This document shows, in pieces, positions 43,762-44,959 of a stretch of 44,959 nucleotides of DNA. Each line of letters starts with the position of its first letter. The first letter of the stretch is position 1. A model generated the notes under the pieces. The model did no database searches. It was given only the letters and a program-made list of their open reading frames with translations, and was not told the origin of the DNA. Source of the stretch: Clostridiales bacterium (GTDB lineage: Bacteria; Bacillota; Sulfobacillia; Sulfobacillales; Sulfobacillaceae); NCBI GenBank assembly GCA_027365485.1, contig DAHXNH010000046.1, positions 1-44,959 of the forward strand, read 5' to 3'. Made by a program: the position numbers and the translations under genes.

Positions 43762-44274
43762 CCTACGAGGCATAAGAAATCTTTAGTAGGAAATCCCTAC
43801 GGATGGGAAATAGGCTAGATCGCACGCCCAACGATGAGAAGCCGCGGCAGACACCATCGAGTATTCCGAATGCTAAGGAAAGGCTTCATGCCTGTCTTTT
43901 CTATCCGAAGTGCTGAACGATAGCGGCTTGGAGGCAGTGCTGACGCATGAACTTTGATTGGCCGATGGATGAAACGTTTGGGGGGGCGGGCTGACGATAT
44001 TTTTTCTGGTCTAGGGACTGGATTTTTTTGCTGTAGTCTGGCTCTTACGGCCTTTCTGGTATTGATAATTGACGATGTTTCGATAACGCGAACGGAAATG
44101 CGTGTGTATTGATTGTTTGCCGATGACAACATGGCAAAAATGGGATGCTCTATGAAAATAGCTCCCCCGTGGAAAGGAACGGGGGAGCGTTCGAAGCCGG
44201 GATGGCGTGGTGGACCACGCCCGGTTCGCAGTCCATCCGGGAGGGGTGTTCAGGTGATGTTGGATTGGAGTAAA
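43762..44274. other. Region with two hairpins before the ISL3 end
   Basis: A minus frame (43815-44132) is very basic and has no ribosome site; not accepted. GCTCCCCCGT-GGAAAGGA-ACGGGGGAGC (44161-44188) is a perfect 10-bp hairpin followed on the minus strand by TATTTT, so it could terminate minus-strand transcripts. GGCGTGGT-GG-ACCACGCC (44204-44221) is a second palindrome. Confidence 0.45.
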
Positions 44275-44414
44275 GGCTGCCTAGGAGTCTGTCCATTAAT
44301 TCCAGTTTCCTCCCGGATCAACACAACATATACGTATTGCTAAAAAATGATAACCATAGATGTTGTGGAAGAGGCTGACAAGACTCCGATAAATGGACAA
44401 GCTCCTAGGCAGCC
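44275..44414. repeat. Inverted repeat at the 3' end of the ISL3 transposase
   Basis: GGCTGCCTAGGAGTCTGTCC at 44275 (arm to 44297) is repeated in inverted form at 44392-44414 with two adjacent mismatches (21 of 23 match), separated by 94 bases. The right arm spans the transposase stop. The pair may be one IS end facing a remnant of another copy, or a small element of its own. Confidence 0.6.
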
Positions 44415-44959
44415 TCGGGATAAGGCTGCTGAGTAGGATCTAAATCATGGTAATACCAGGGGAGGGCGAAGAGCGCATTGAGGAGTTCCAGTCCTGCTCG
44501 TCCATACCCCCGTCGACGGACCATTTTGATTTTGTTGTTAGTCCCCTCCATGGGGCCATTGCTAATGGCCGGATAGCGTAGGCAGTTTTTCACCGCCTCG
44601 ATATCCTGTTTCAGTCCGGAGGCGAACTCCGCAATTGGTTCCGAGGCGTCGTCCTGATACGTTTGAATGAATCGGTCCAGGCCTGCCTCATCGCCGGTAT
44701 CCAGAATCGTGGTAAAGGTGGATAGGCACGTCCGTAGCCGAGCCACAATCGGGATCTTGGCTTCCAGCTCCGTATACCATTCAGCGCTGAAGATCTTGTT
44801 GGGCTTCGAAACGGGGGCGCGCGTATCAAAAATGATGGCGGCCGTGGCGTCATCGTAGGCCGTCGTATTGATCCAGGGGGAGGGCACGGACGCCGTCTCT
44901 GGTGCTTTGAGGGTCGCACTCTCGACCGAGGCCAGGCCCGTTCGGGCCTGCAAGGCCGT
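44405..44959 (-). CDS. ISL3-family transposase, C-terminal part, cut by window edge
   Basis: The frame is open to the right edge, so the N-terminus lies outside. The C-terminal 180 residues show the ISL3 (DDE) tail: AEWYTELEAKIPIVARLRTCL, FASGLKQDIEAVKNCL and the signature SNGPMEGTNNKIKMVRRRGYG followed by LELLNALFALPWYYH; the E of MEGTNN is the likely catalytic glutamate. No stop or frameshift is seen in the visible part, so the gene may be active. Its 3' end overlaps an inverted repeat. It marks the right border of the accessory zone as far as can be seen. Confidence 0.85.
   Translation of the reverse strand, partial: TALQARTGLASVESATLKAPETASVPSPWINTTAYDDATAAIIFDTRAPVSKPNKIFSAEWYTELEAKIPIVARLRTCLSTFTTILDTGDEAGLDRFIQTYQDDASEPIAEFASGLKQDIEAVKNCLRYPAISNGPMEGTNNKIKMVRRRGYGRAGLELLNALFALPWYYHDLDPTQQPYPEAA

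Noticed and set aside
43815-44132. 105-codon basic minus-strand protein
   Set aside because: No ribosome site, extreme arginine/serine-rich composition and no motif.

Overview
The window reads as a chromosomal segment of a Gram-positive, aerobic, probably acidophilic and sulfur-oxidising bacterium of the Sulfobacillus/Alicyclobacillus kind. This is an inference from gene content and style: strong GGAGG ribosome sites, many TTG and GTG starts, heme A synthesis genes, a sulfide:quinone-reductase-like locus, a succinate dehydrogenase of the mycobacterial Sdh1 type, and a possible sporulation-related small protein. No rRNA, tRNA or CRISPR array was found.

Left part (about 1-11.5 kb) is housekeeping. 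deoA-deoB (nucleoside salvage) are followed by purK-purE (purine synthesis) behind an extended -10 promoter. Next come the membrane anchor and iron-sulfur subunits of a complex II whose flavoprotein gene is missing from between them. On the other strand lies a heme A / cytochrome oxidase assembly set (DUF420/CtaM-like, ctaA, an MFS exporter, ctaB), then a 7Fe ferredoxin with its own promoter and terminator.

Middle part (12-31.4 kb) is mixed metabolism and transport: an APC amino acid permease, a multidrug-type ABC exporter with a palindromic operator inside its promoter, three small genes, and a three-subunit molybdenum hydroxylase operon (large, FAD, 2Fe-2S). A long hairpin and an IS4-like element with visible terminal repeats follow; its transposase carries two in-frame stops. 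Then come gabT, a 14-TM DHA2 exporter, a MazG-like pyrophosphohydrolase that appears to start at ATC behind a GC-rich leader hairpin, an aldo/keto reductase and a large secreted glycoside hydrolase.

Right part (31.4-45 kb) is an accessory zone full of decay: a truncated permease, a transposase relic, a 131-bp MITE-like element, a truncated and frameshifted MFS gene, an sqr gene with a nonsense codon, damaged FAD motif and frameshift, and its helical partner gene with one nonsense codon. Intact genes among them are an SDR oxidoreductase, a diguanylate cyclase lacking the usual inhibitory site, and a HEAT-repeat protein with a small upstream partner. The right edge cuts an ISL3-family transposase whose 3' end pairs with a nearby inverted copy.

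The most rewarding points to check are the ATC start with its leader hairpin, the complex II operon without a flavoprotein, the coordinated decay of the sqr pair, and the MITE-like element. I did not find a convincing wholly new system.
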